A stretch of DNA of 19,702 nt. Source: an uncultured archaeon A07HN63 (lineage in GTDB: Archaea > Halobacteriota > Halobacteria > Halobacteriales > Haloferacaceae). The notes beneath the pieces are model-generated. The model ran no database searches. It was not told the DNA's origin and saw only the letters and a list, made by a program, of their open reading frames with translations. Position 1 is the first letter of the stretch; each line of letters begins with the position of its first letter. The translations under genes were made by a program, and so were the position numbers. This document shows, piece by piece, positions 8,284-14,748 of the stretch. The DNA lies in NCBI GenBank assembly GCA_000496215.1, contig KI543220.1, positions 1-19,702 of the forward strand. Reading direction: 5' to 3'.

Positions 8284-9846
8284 CTAGCGAGTCTGTTCTT
8301 GCACCCACGAGTCGAACCCCGTAGAGCGGTCCAGCAGCAGGTAGCTCAGACCCAGTGTCCCGCCCCATATCGCATGCGCGACGAACCCGATCAGGGTCAG
8401 GCGTGGAATCGGAGTCGGGATTTCGAGCAACCGTAACCAGACCGGCATCACGAACCCGGCGGCGACGAACCACAGCACCGTTCCCCAGCCGAGACCGAAT
8501 AGCGAGGCCCGAATCGGTGGCGACAGCGACGATGCCCGGTCGGTGTACCGATAGCCGGTCGCAAACAGCAGCGCAAAGATGACGCTGTGAAAGAGGTGGG
8601 TGAGCCACCCGACCACCGGATGGCCAACCCCGTAGAGCGACCCGATCACCGGCAGGCTGTCGGCGGTGAACTGAAAGAACACCCCCATGAGGAGCCCCGC
8701 AACCACCCCGGCTGTCGTGGCGCGGGCAACCGCCGGCACGCTGATGCCAACCGTCTCGGTCACCGATCCGGAGAGCGGTTCGCGCGGCAATCGAACCGTG
8801 ATGCGGTGTGGCTCGGGGGTGCCCTCGCCGCCAGCGGTCGTGATCCGTCCGCCGTAGCGCTCAACCAGCAGGCTGACCGCCTGTAACCCAAAGCCAGCGG
8901 ACGGGTCGTCGTACTCCGGAAACGCCCCGGTAGTGAGTAACGCGTGCTGCTCCGGTGGGAGTCCCGGACCGCCGTCGACGACGCTGATCGAGACCGACTG
9001 TGGCGTCGACTCGACCGCGATGCGGACGGGGTCAGCACCGCCGTAGCGCACAGCGTTGTCGACCAGTTCGGCGATCACGATATCGAGTCGGTTGTCGGCC
9101 GCGACAGTCAGATCGTCGGGCACCGAACCGACCTCGATGGCCCGGTCCGGATGGGCTGTGCGAACCTCCTCGACGGTCGTGGTGAGGGTCGGTTCGAGAG
9201 TGACAGCCTTGACATCGGTATTCTCGTTCGGGCTGGCGATGCGGCCGACCTCGGTGATCGTCTGTTTGATCGTCGCGGCCGCGCTGTCGATGGCCGACAC
9301 CGACTCCGGGCGGTCAGGCTCGTCGTCGAGTAACCCGGCGTGGCCCTCGATGATCGCGGCGGCGTTGAGCACGTCGTGGCGCAACAGCCGGTTGACGAAG
9401 GCCGCCCGGTTGGCGGTTCGGCGGATCTCCTCGCGCTTTCTGGTGTTGGCGGCTGCCCGGTCGCCGATGAGCACGCCGACGACCGCGCCGCCAAGCAGCA
9501 GGTTGCCGAGCAACAGTTCCGAGTCGATCAATGTCGCCATCATTCCCTCGCGGAAAATCGCTCCGAGCTGTGTTGCTACCAGCAGTGCGGCGAGTCCGAC
9601 TGTACCGACAAGACACCAGAGTGTGACCGTGCGGACGTACAGCGACGAGAAGCGCCCGACAGCGAGCACGACGCCGTAGACCGTCAGTCCGAGGCCGATC
9701 ACCAGCGGCGGAAGGCTAACGAGGCCGAACGAGAGCACCTCGTCGACGACCACCGTCTCGGCGACGTAGAGCCGGGTGATGAGAAAGCCGAGCCCCGCAA
9801 TGACGAGCCCGCCGCCACGGGTCCAACGCGGGGACACGTCTATCAT
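8284..9846 (-). CDS. Sensor histidine kinase with N-terminal and C-terminal membrane domains
   Basis: This 520-residue membrane kinase has an unusual order. Residues 10-130 form about four helices (GGGLVIAGLGFLITRLYV; LVIGLGLTVYGVVLAV; LWCLVGTVGLAALLVA; LLLGGAVVGVLIG). The kinase core follows: H-box AFVNRLLRHDVLNAAAI with H157, N-box IVIAELVDNAVRYGG (N264), G1 box DGGPGLP (291-297) and G2 box SAGFGLQAV. After the ATPase domain (ends about 354), a second membrane region with four predicted helices (about 376-392, 412-431, 446-468, 484-504) runs to the end. It contains GHPVVGWLTHLFHSVIF, which I compare from memory with small haloarchaeal membrane proteins. No PAS domain or paired response regulator gene is visible. 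It is divergent from tbp and 199 bp upstream of the importer operon on the same strand. The glycine boxes and phosphoacceptor are intact, so activity is plausible; the signal is unknown. Confidence 0.88.
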   Translation of the reverse strand: MIDVSPRWTRGGGLVIAGLGFLITRLYVAETVVVDEVLSFGLVSLPPLVIGLGLTVYGVVLAVGRFSSLYVRTVTLWCLVGTVGLAALLVATQLGAIFREGMMATLIDSELLLGNLLLGGAVVGVLIGDRAAANTRKREEIRRTANRAAFVNRLLRHDVLNAAAIIEGHAGLLDDEPDRPESVSAIDSAAATIKQTITEVGRIASPNENTDVKAVTLEPTLTTTVEEVRTAHPDRAIEVGSVPDDLTVAADNRLDIVIAELVDNAVRYGGADPVRIAVESTPQSVSISVVDGGPGLPPEQHALLTTGAFPEYDDPSAGFGLQAVSLLVERYGGRITTAGGEGTPEPHRITVRLPREPLSGSVTETVGISVPAVARATTAGVVAGLLMGVFFQFTADSLPVIGSLYGVGHPVVGWLTHLFHSVIFALLFATGYRYTDRASSLSPPIRASLFGLGWGTVLWFVAAGFVMPVWLRLLEIPTPIPRLTLIGFVAHAIWGGTLGLSYLLLDRSTGFDSWVQEQTR

Positions 9847-9848
9847 TG

Positions 9849-9863
9849 GCCGATATTTTCGGC
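9849..9863. repeat. Hairpin/operator-like dyad next to the kinase start
   Basis: GCCGA-TATTT-TCGGC is a perfect 5-bp dyad, two bases upstream of the kinase ATG (9846, minus strand). If the transcript is leaderless, the dyad would lie between the promoter element and the start site, a position suited to repressor binding. The arms are short, so chance is possible. Confidence 0.3.
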
Positions 9864-9880
9864 GAAAACAATAGGATGTT

Positions 9881-9950
9881 GGGGTCGGATGAGCCGGCCG
9901 CGCACAACCACCACGCCGTAGCAGGCGGAGCCGTTTTTCAGTCCGACCCC
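9881..9950. repeat. Perfect 9-bp inverted repeat in the kinase-tbp divergent region
   Basis: GGGGTCGGA at 9881-9889 is exactly reversed as TCCGACCCC at 9942-9950, with 52 bp between. Both arms lie in the 178-bp region between the kinase start (9846, minus) and the tbp start (10025, plus). The right arm ends eight bases before the first TATA-like box of tbp. This could be a pair of oppositely oriented binding sites for one regulator. The spacing is too wide for a compact hairpin but would allow DNA looping. Confidence 0.4.
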
Positions 9951-9957
9951 CGCGATG

Positions 9958-9987
9958 TTTTATATTCCTTTATGTACCACTTTTATG
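9958..9987 (+). promoter_or_regulatory. Cluster of three TATA-like boxes upstream of tbp
   Basis: TTTTATATT (9958-9966), CTTTATG (from 9968) and TTTTATG (9981-9987) lie within 30 bp. The core TTTAT recurs at 9959, 9969 and 9982. The last box would place a transcription start near 10007-10012, giving a leader of under 20 nt; the others would give longer leaders. All are flanked by GC-rich DNA, so the cluster stands out. Confidence 0.55.
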
Positions 9988-10007
9988 TGAGTCGGGGTTG
10001 TATCGGC

Positions 10008-10014
10008 GGAGTGA
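10008..10014 (+). promoter_or_regulatory. Shine-Dalgarno-like site of tbp
   Basis: GGAGTGA resembles the archaeal GGAGGTGA consensus and lies 10 nt before the ATG at 10025. It supports this ATG over the TTG at 9998. It would only be used by transcripts that start at the upstream TATA boxes. Confidence 0.35.
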
Positions 10015-10024
10015 CTCCCGATAT

Positions 10025-10579
10025 ATGGTTGAACCGACAGACACCATCGAAATCCAGAACGTCGTTGCCTCGACAGGGATCGGTCAGGAACTCGATCTCG
10101 AAGCACTCGCGACCGATATCCCGGGAGCGGATTTCAATCCCGACAACTTTCCCGGGCTGGTCTACCGCACACAGGAACCGAAGGCGGCCGCGCTGATCTT
10201 CCGATCCGGCAAGATCGTCTGTACCGGCGCCGCGAGCACCGACGAGGTCCACGGCGCACTCGACATCGTCTTCGAGAAGCTCCGCGGACTCGGTATCCCG
10301 GTTGGTGACGATCCAGAGATCACGGTGCAAAATATCGTCTCCAGTGCGGATCTGGGCGACACGCTCAACCTCAACGCCCTGGCCATCGGCCTCGGGCTTG
10401 AGGACGTGGAGTACGAACCCGAGCAGTTCCCCGGGCTTGTCTACCGCATGGATGACCCCGACGTGGTGATTCTGCTGTTTGGCAGCGGCAAGATCGTCAT
10501 CACAGGCGGGAAGAAACCCGAGGACGCCAAGGCCGGCGTCGAGAACATGACCGAGAAAATCGCGGATCTCGGCCTGTAA
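10025..10579 (+). CDS. tbp: TATA-box-binding protein (archaeal TBP)
   Basis: This is the general transcription factor that binds and bends promoter TATA boxes and recruits TFB and RNA polymerase. It is 184 residues, the normal archaeal length. The two direct structural repeats are plain. Repeat 1 has FNPDNFPGLVYR (about 37-48) then ALIFRSGKIVCTGA. Repeat 2 has YEPEQFPGLVYR (about 130-141) then ILLFGSGKIVITGG. Each repeat keeps the Phe residues expected to insert at the ends of the TATA box and the basic SGKIV strand facing DNA. The protein is acidic overall, as in other halophiles. ATG 10025 gives the usual short N-terminus (MVEPTDTIEIQNVVAS). Haloarchaea often carry several tbp paralogues, so this may not be the only copy. 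It is divergent from the kinase gene and followed by an inverted repeat. Confidence 0.97.
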   Translation: MVEPTDTIEIQNVVASTGIGQELDLEALATDIPGADFNPDNFPGLVYRTQEPKAAALIFRSGKIVCTGAASTDEVHGALDIVFEKLRGLGIPVGDDPEITVQNIVSSADLGDTLNLNALAIGLGLEDVEYEPEQFPGLVYRMDDPDVVILLFGSGKIVITGGKKPEDAKAGVENMTEKIADLGL

Positions 10580-10593
10580 CAAGTGTAGCGTCC

Positions 10594-10634
10594 GAGGGAG
10601 CAGCTTTAGTGATCACGGTCAAGACTGCTCCCTC
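10594..10634. repeat. Perfect 10-bp inverted repeat just after tbp
   Basis: GAGGGAGCAG (10594-10603) is matched exactly by CTGCTCCCTC (10625-10634), with a 21-nt loop. It starts 15 nt after the tbp stop codon, so it would form a stable hairpin in the 3' untranslated region of the tbp message. No T-tract follows, so it is not a classic archaeal terminator; an RNA 3'-end stabiliser or processing structure is an alternative. The rest of the gap to the next gene (10635-10788) holds only that gene's promoter as far as I can see. Confidence 0.5.
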
Positions 10635-10756
10635 AGTGGATACCGACAGCAGGCCAATTCAATCTCAGCACGCTGTCGCACTCTCCCGCAGGCCCGCGTT
10701 CGACACGCCGTACGATGGATGACAGCGACCTGACGTAGCAGCCCGTGATCCTGTAC

Positions 10757-10764
10757 ATTTATCA
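10757..10764 (+). promoter_or_regulatory. TATA-like box for the winged-helix regulator
   Basis: ATTTATCA, with core TTTATC at 10758-10763, is centred about 28 nt before the ATG at 10789. The spacing fits a leaderless transcript covering the regulator gene and the adjoining membrane protein gene. Confidence 0.55.
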
Positions 10765-10788
10765 GTATCTCGCGGGTAGCGATTGGCA

Positions 10789-11169
10789 ATGGGTGACTCG
10801 TCGACTGGGGACGATGCCCGGGTGAGCGAGGCGGTACTCGACACACTCGGCGATGAGTCCACCAGAGCGATTATCGAGGCACTCTCAGAACCAATGACGG
10901 CGAACGAACTCTCGGAGGCGTGTGATATCCCGCTGTCGACGATGTACCGGAAGCTCGACCGACTGACCGAGGCAGCCCTCGTCAGGGAGTCCACCGAGAT
11001 CCGCGAGAGCGGCCAGCACACGACACGGTATGCGCGTGATTTCACCGAGGTGTCAGTTGGTGTCGATGAGAACGAGGAGCTCGTCACGACCATCGAGCGC
11101 CCGGCAGTCGAACAGACCGCCGACCAACGACTCGAAGAACTCTGGACCGAGCTCCGGGAGGAAACCTGA
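10789..11169 (+). CDS. Winged-helix (ArsR-like) transcriptional regulator
   Basis: A cytosolic DNA-binding protein of 126 residues. A short acidic tail is followed by a winged helix-turn-helix at about residues 12-85. VLDTLGDESTRAIIEALSE is the opening pattern of the haloarchaeal ArsR-like group. MTANELSEACDIPLSTMYRKL contains the turn and recognition helix, and LTEAALVRESTEI leads into the wing. The C-terminal part is acidic (VGVDENEELVTTIERP) and may mediate dimerisation; no Cys metal site is visible. I chose ATG 10789 rather than TTG 10783 because a TATA-like box lies 28 nt upstream. Its TGA stop directly abuts the ATG of the membrane protein gene with no spacer, so the two are almost certainly one operon. 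Its target is unknown; autoregulation is a common role for such small regulators. Confidence 0.85.
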   Translation: MGDSSTGDDARVSEAVLDTLGDESTRAIIEALSEPMTANELSEACDIPLSTMYRKLDRLTEAALVRESTEIRESGQHTTRYARDFTEVSVGVDENEELVTTIERPAVEQTADQRLEELWTELREET

Positions 11170-11460
11170 ATGCCACACGAAACCGCTATCTACGACCCCG
11201 CAATCGTCGTCCTGATGGGAGCCATCTTCTGTCTCGGTGGGGCAATCACGTACTTCGCCTACAAGGCCTACAGCCGAACCGGCGATCCATCGCTTCGCGG
11301 GCTCATGCTGGGCTTTGGCTCCGTGACAATCGGCGCGCTGGTCGGCGGAATCGCCCATCAACTGTTCGATTTCCCGCTTGAGTTCGGTATCGTCATCAAC
11401 GCCGGGTTGACCGCCGCCGGTTTTGCGATTATTACCTACTCGCTGTACATCGAAACCTGA
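11170..11460 (+). CDS. Small three-helix membrane protein paired with the regulator (DUF7521-like)
   Basis: A 96-residue integral membrane protein with three hydrophobic segments: AIVVLMGAIFCLGGAITYFA, LMLGFGSVTIGALVGGI and GIVINAGLTAAGFAIITYSL. The first loop has the basic stretch YKAYSRTGDPSLRGL. Such proteins recur in haloarchaea next to winged-helix regulators and, from memory, match the family now called DUF7521; I could not verify that name. The ATG follows the regulator stop directly, which argues for co-translation and a shared role. It might sense a membrane state and act with the regulator, but no mechanism is shown. No signal peptide cleavage site is seen. Confidence 0.75.
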   Translation: MPHETAIYDPAIVVLMGAIFCLGGAITYFAYKAYSRTGDPSLRGLMLGFGSVTIGALVGGIAHQLFDFPLEFGIVINAGLTAAGFAIITYSLYIET

Positions 11461-11538
11461 GAGGCCCGTAGATCGGCCCTCACCTGATCGTCTCGTTTGA
11501 CCACACGGTTCAAACCGCCGCAGGCCGACCGTCAAGCT

Positions 11539-12069
11539 ATGACCCACACCGCCGAGTCCGACCAGCTCGAAGCAGTACTCGGTGACCGACTCACAGAGCG
11601 CGAGGAGACCGTCGCTGTCGTCGAGTCCCTCACCGGCGGGCTGGTCTGCTCGCGGCTGACCGACGTGCCCGGATCGAGTGCGTATTTCGACCGCGGCGTC
11701 GTCGCCTACTCGAACGACGCGAAACTCGAAGCGCTGGCCGTTTCGCGCGAATCGCTCGACGACCACGGCGCAGTAAGCGAGTCGGTCGCCGCAGAGATGG
11801 CCCGCGGCGTCCGCGATACGGCCGACACGACGTGGGGCGTCTCGACGACCGGGATCGCCGGGCCGACGGGCGGGACCGACGAGAAACCCGTCGGCTTGGT
11901 CTTCGTCGGCGTCGCCTACGCCGGCCCGTGGGGCACCGAGTCGTCGTTCGTCAGCGTGAATCGCCATGTCTTCGACGGCGACCGCGCGGCGGTCAAAGAC
12001 GCGAGTGCGACGGCTGCGCTGTCGGCCCTCGACGACGCCATCGACGAGGTGGCGGGCGAATCGACATAG
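11539..12069 (+). CDS. CinA family protein (nicotinamide-nucleotide amidohydrolase domain)
   Basis: A stand-alone CinA C-terminal domain of 176 residues, equivalent to bacterial PncC, which deamidates nicotinamide mononucleotide to nicotinate mononucleotide for NAD salvage. Family hallmarks are VAVVESLTGGLVCSRLTDVP at about 25-44, SSAYFDRGVVAYSNDAK at 46-62 and STTGIAGPTGGTDEKPVG at about 102-119. The N-terminal molybdopterin-binding-like domain found in full-length CinA is absent, as in many archaeal forms. ATG 11539 is preferred to the in-frame start at 11497, whose extra 14 residues look non-conserved. The gene is preceded by a 78-bp gap after the small membrane protein gene. Pathway role is inferred from family; archaeal members are little studied. 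Confidence 0.87.
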   Translation: MTHTAESDQLEAVLGDRLTEREETVAVVESLTGGLVCSRLTDVPGSSAYFDRGVVAYSNDAKLEALAVSRESLDDHGAVSESVAAEMARGVRDTADTTWGVSTTGIAGPTGGTDEKPVGLVFVGVAYAGPWGTESSFVSVNRHVFDGDRAAVKDASATAALSALDDAIDEVAGEST

Positions 12070-12138
12070 AGGCCGTCGCTGGTCAATCCGAGACACGTGA
12101 CCCGCAGCCGTTTTGCGCGTGGTCGTTGACGGACCGGT

Positions 12139-12492
12139 ATGGCCAACGGGAGCGACGGGAGAGGACCGGAGAGCGATAACGACGATGGTGGTACCGACCA
12201 AGCCGAGGACGGTGACCGGTTCGTCGTTGGGATTCAGGTCACGGAGGCGGAACTCAGGTTCGTCGTGCAGGTGCCCACCGATATCGATTCCGGCTGGAGT
12301 GACCCCGAGGCGTTTCAGTCGCTGGTCGAAAAACGCACGTGGGAGATTCTCGATCAGGAGTCGACGTTACGAACGATTGCGGCCGAGACATCAACTGGGG
12401 CGACGGTCACGCTCGGGAGCATCACGCTCCGGTCAGATGGGACGGTTGTCGATCACGAGCTAGCATCACCGACACCTGCTGAGGACACGTAG
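12139..12492 (+). CDS. Acidic hypothetical protein (117 aa)
   Basis: I do not recognise a characterised family. The N-terminus (about 1-27) is a disordered Asp/Gly/Ser/Glu-rich tail. A compact alpha/beta-looking part follows: RFVVGIQVTEAELRFVVQVP, a helix near SDPEAFQSLVEKRTWEILDQ, and strands TVTLGSITLRSDGTVVDHEL. No signal peptide or membrane helix is present, so it is probably cytosolic. The acidic composition and clean frame support a real haloarchaeal gene. It converges with the alpha-amylase gene, with 43 bp between stop codons. There is no operon partner that would hint at function; the CinA gene lies 69 bp upstream on the same strand. Confidence 0.68.
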   Translation: MANGSDGRGPESDNDDGGTDQAEDGDRFVVGIQVTEAELRFVVQVPTDIDSGWSDPEAFQSLVEKRTWEILDQESTLRTIAAETSTGATVTLGSITLRSDGTVVDHELASPTPAEDT

Positions 12493-12535
12493 CCACACAA
12501 AATCGGGAGCAAAAGGAGCGATACCGTGGGACGGC

Positions 12536-14509
12536 TCAGTCGGCAGCCTCGAAGACACCGACGCTGTCGACGGTCAGTCCCTCCTCGGCGGCGCGTGACT
12601 CGCCGGAGACGAGGTCGGTCGCGTCGACCGTCTCGTCGACGCCGACGACCGTCTCGCCCTCGTCGAAGTTGAGGATGATAATGTAGCGGTCGTCGTCGCT
12701 CTCGCGGCCGAAGGCGACGACCTGCTCGTCGTCGTCGGCGTCGTACTCGATCCGCTGAAGATCACCGTTCGAACCGAGGGCCGGGTACGCCTGTTTGAGG
12801 TCGATCAGCTGGTCGTAGTGATCCTGGATCTCGTCGCGGGCGTCATCCCACGCGAGGGAGTCACGGCGGCCGCGCTGGCCGAGCTCCTGTCCGCCGTAGA
12901 GCATCGGCACGCCGGGGAGTGTGAACACTGCACCCGCGGCGGCTTTCGTCGCCGCGTCGCCACAGTCGACGATGTAGCGGGACTCGTCGTGGTTCTCCAT
13001 GTAGAGCATGAAGGCGGCGTGGTCGGGGAATGCCGACCGCTTGCGGCCCTCGACAGCGTCGAGGATGGCCTCGGCGGGCTGGTTGCCCTCGCCGACCTGT
13101 CGGAGCGTGAAGTAGGTCGTCGTATCGAAGTGGATGTCGAACATCCCCTCGTGGAAGTCGGCGATATACGGGATCGTCTCGTCGAGCAGGAGGAACTCGG
13201 GGTCGATGGCCTTCAGCCGCTCGCGCATCTCTTTCCAGAAGGACTCCGGGACGGCCCACGCCATGTCACACCGGAAGCCGTCGGCGACCTCGGCCCACGT
13301 GTCGAGGGCCTCAAGCAGGTGCCGTCGAACTTCGAGATTCGAGAAATCGAAGTTGGCGATGTACTCCCAGCCGAAGTAGGTGCCGGGCTCGCCGTTGTCC
13401 TGCCATTCGTACCAGTCGCGGTACTGTGAGTCGGGGTTCTGGTAGGCGTCCTCGAAGTACGGGTGATCCCGCGCCGAGTGATTGAGCACGAGGTCGAACA
13501 GCACCGACATGCCGCGCTCGTGGGCGGCCTCGACGAAGGCATCGTAATCGTCACGGCTGCCGAGGTCGTCGGCGATGCTGAAGAAGTCGGTGATGTTGTA
13601 GCCGTGAGGCGCGCCGTCGTGCTGGAGGACGGGCGTGAGCCACAGGCAGTCGACACCGAGATCTTCCAGGTAGTCGAGCCGTTTTTCCAGCGCCTCGAAC
13701 GTCGTCTCGGCCTCGTCGTCGTCGGCCGCGTAGCCGCGAACGTAGATCTCGTAGAGGGTGACCTCCTTGCCCCACTGCGGCGGGTCGTAGAGCCGGTGGA
13801 CGGCGAAATCGCCCTCGCCGCCGAGGCGGTCGATGCTGACGGCGTCGGCCACGCTGTAACTGTCACCGATAGCGACGGCGTGAACGCGAAGTTCGTCCTC
13901 GATCACGTCGAGCGGCGCACGGAGCTCGTGGCCGTCGATGGTCACCTCGGACTCGTCGACGCCGTCGCGGTCGTCGAGCAGGAACTCGACGTCGAGATCA
14001 TCGGCATCGCGCGTGGATTCGGGGTGTGGTTTCGGGGTTGCCGTGATCACGGCCTCGTCGTCGTGAATCTCGCCGTCGAGGCGGATTCGGGGGCGCCCCT
14101 CGCCCTCGTCCTCCGATTCGCCGAGTGCGCCCGAGCCGGAACCCGAGGCGAACCCGCTGCCGCTGCGTTGCTGTGGTCGCGCCGAGCCGCTCTTGCCGCT
14201 ATATCCGCTGTACCCGCTGTACCCGCTCACGCCGGTCGCGCCGGTGCCCTCGCCCGTTGGCTGGTACGCACTGGGGAAGACGCGGATCGTCTGATCGAAG
14301 GTGTCCTCGGGTGTCGTCAGCGTCGCCACATATCGACCCGGCGCGTCCGGGACGAAATGCTCGACGGCGTCGTCACCGAGCGTCACGTCGCTGTCGAGCG
14401 GCGCGTCGCTGATCGTCCAGCTGTACTCCGCATCGGGGGCTGGATCTCGGGGGGCTAACTGCACCGCATCGCCTACGGCCAAAAACTGCGGCTGTCCTGG
14501 GTGTTCCAT
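12536..14509 (-). CDS. Cytoplasmic alpha-amylase family glycoside hydrolase (GH13)
   Basis: This enzyme hydrolyses alpha-1,4-glucan links in starch-like polymers, glycogen or maltodextrin; 657 residues. An N-terminal Ig/PKD-like domain (about 1-80, with PGRYVATLTTPEDTF) is joined by a Gly/Ser-rich linker (about 82-135) to a second beta domain (about 140-225). The TIM barrel follows from about 245 (VTLYEIYVRGY). Conserved regions are DLVLNH (339-344), GFRCDMAW with nucleophile D415, LLLDET with acid/base E444, and ENHDES with D508. The C-terminal beta domain (about 585-657) ends the protein. No secretion signal is seen, so it should act in the cytosol. I chose ATG 14509 because the 24 residues added by the upstream start (14581) look unlike coding sequence. 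It is divergent from the glucoamylase gene, implying joint control and sequential glucan breakdown. The exact subfamily and specificity are not resolved. Confidence 0.9.
   Translation of the reverse strand: MEHPGQPQFLAVGDAVQLAPRDPAPDAEYSWTISDAPLDSDVTLGDDAVEHFVPDAPGRYVATLTTPEDTFDQTIRVFPSAYQPTGEGTGATGVSGYSGYSGYSGKSGSARPQQRSGSGFASGSGSGALGESEDEGEGRPRIRLDGEIHDDEAVITATPKPHPESTRDADDLDVEFLLDDRDGVDESEVTIDGHELRAPLDVIEDELRVHAVAIGDSYSVADAVSIDRLGGEGDFAVHRLYDPPQWGKEVTLYEIYVRGYAADDDEAETTFEALEKRLDYLEDLGVDCLWLTPVLQHDGAPHGYNITDFFSIADDLGSRDDYDAFVEAAHERGMSVLFDLVLNHSARDHPYFEDAYQNPDSQYRDWYEWQDNGEPGTYFGWEYIANFDFSNLEVRRHLLEALDTWAEVADGFRCDMAWAVPESFWKEMRERLKAIDPEFLLLDETIPYIADFHEGMFDIHFDTTTYFTLRQVGEGNQPAEAILDAVEGRKRSAFPDHAAFMLYMENHDESRYIVDCGDAATKAAAGAVFTLPGVPMLYGGQELGQRGRRDSLAWDDARDEIQDHYDQLIDLKQAYPALGSNGDLQRIEYDADDDEQVVAFGRESDDDRYIIILNFDEGETVVGVDETVDATDLVSGESRAAEEGLTVDSVGVFEAAD
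14180..14242 (-). repeat. Seven Gly-X-Y (collagen-like) triplets in the amylase linker
   Basis: Residues 90-110 of the alpha-amylase read as seven uninterrupted Gly-X-Y triplets: GAT, GVS, three GYS, GKS and GSA. The DNA contains short tandem copies of a 9-bp unit coding for Gly-Tyr-Ser, which could expand or contract. The stretch is too short to form a stable collagen helix on its own and most simply serves as a flexible spacer. Confidence 0.6.
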
Positions 14510-14748
14510 ATGTGTACCTTCGGCCAGGGTTACTTTGCTTTTGTGTCTTGGGAGACGGGTATTATCGATTATCGTCAACAATAGTTATAATCGTAAAACG
14601 TGTTTTCAGCGGTCTCTGAACCCATATATAGGTGTATTTCGAGTATTTATATAATATTACCATCATCATATTTGTTCACCTACAATCGCTGACACCGTCG
14701 AAGTCAAAGCCACCAATACTTAGTCGTGGACAGATAATCGGGAGTTAC
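14510..14748. promoter_or_regulatory. AT-rich divergent control region between GH13 and GH15 genes
   Basis: This 239-bp region is much richer in A and T than its surroundings and drives genes in both directions. It holds a tandem 7-bp repeat (ATTATCG twice, 14561-14574) and a perfect 7-bp inverted repeat, CGATTAT (14566-14572) and ATAATCG (14587-14593). CCATATATAGG lies at 14622-14632 and TATATAATATTA at about 14648-14659, with further TATA-like stretches. Candidate promoters exist on both strands, but several are equally good, so start sites are not assigned. A TACT-N7/8-GAGTA motif of the sugar regulator TrmB was looked for by eye and not found. No small gene was seen. Confidence 0.55.

Noticed and set aside
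10619..10846. A 75-codon minus-strand frame downstream of tbp
   Set aside because: It is rich in Arg, Cys and His, unlike the acidic local proteins, and overlaps the promoter and start of the winged-helix gene.
11053..12201. A 382-codon minus-strand frame across the regulator, membrane protein and CinA genes
   Set aside because: It lies antisense to three independently recognisable genes and has no domain of its own.
13463..14458. A 331-codon plus-strand frame opposite the alpha-amylase gene
   Set aside because: It is antisense to the catalytic barrel and linker of a confident GH13 gene; Val/Glu/Arg-rich shadow sequence.
14510..14748. Possible TrmB operator or small RNA gene in the AT-rich region
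   Set aside because: No TACT-N7/8-GAGTA motif was found by eye, and no conserved RNA fold could be supported; only general operator-like repeats remain.
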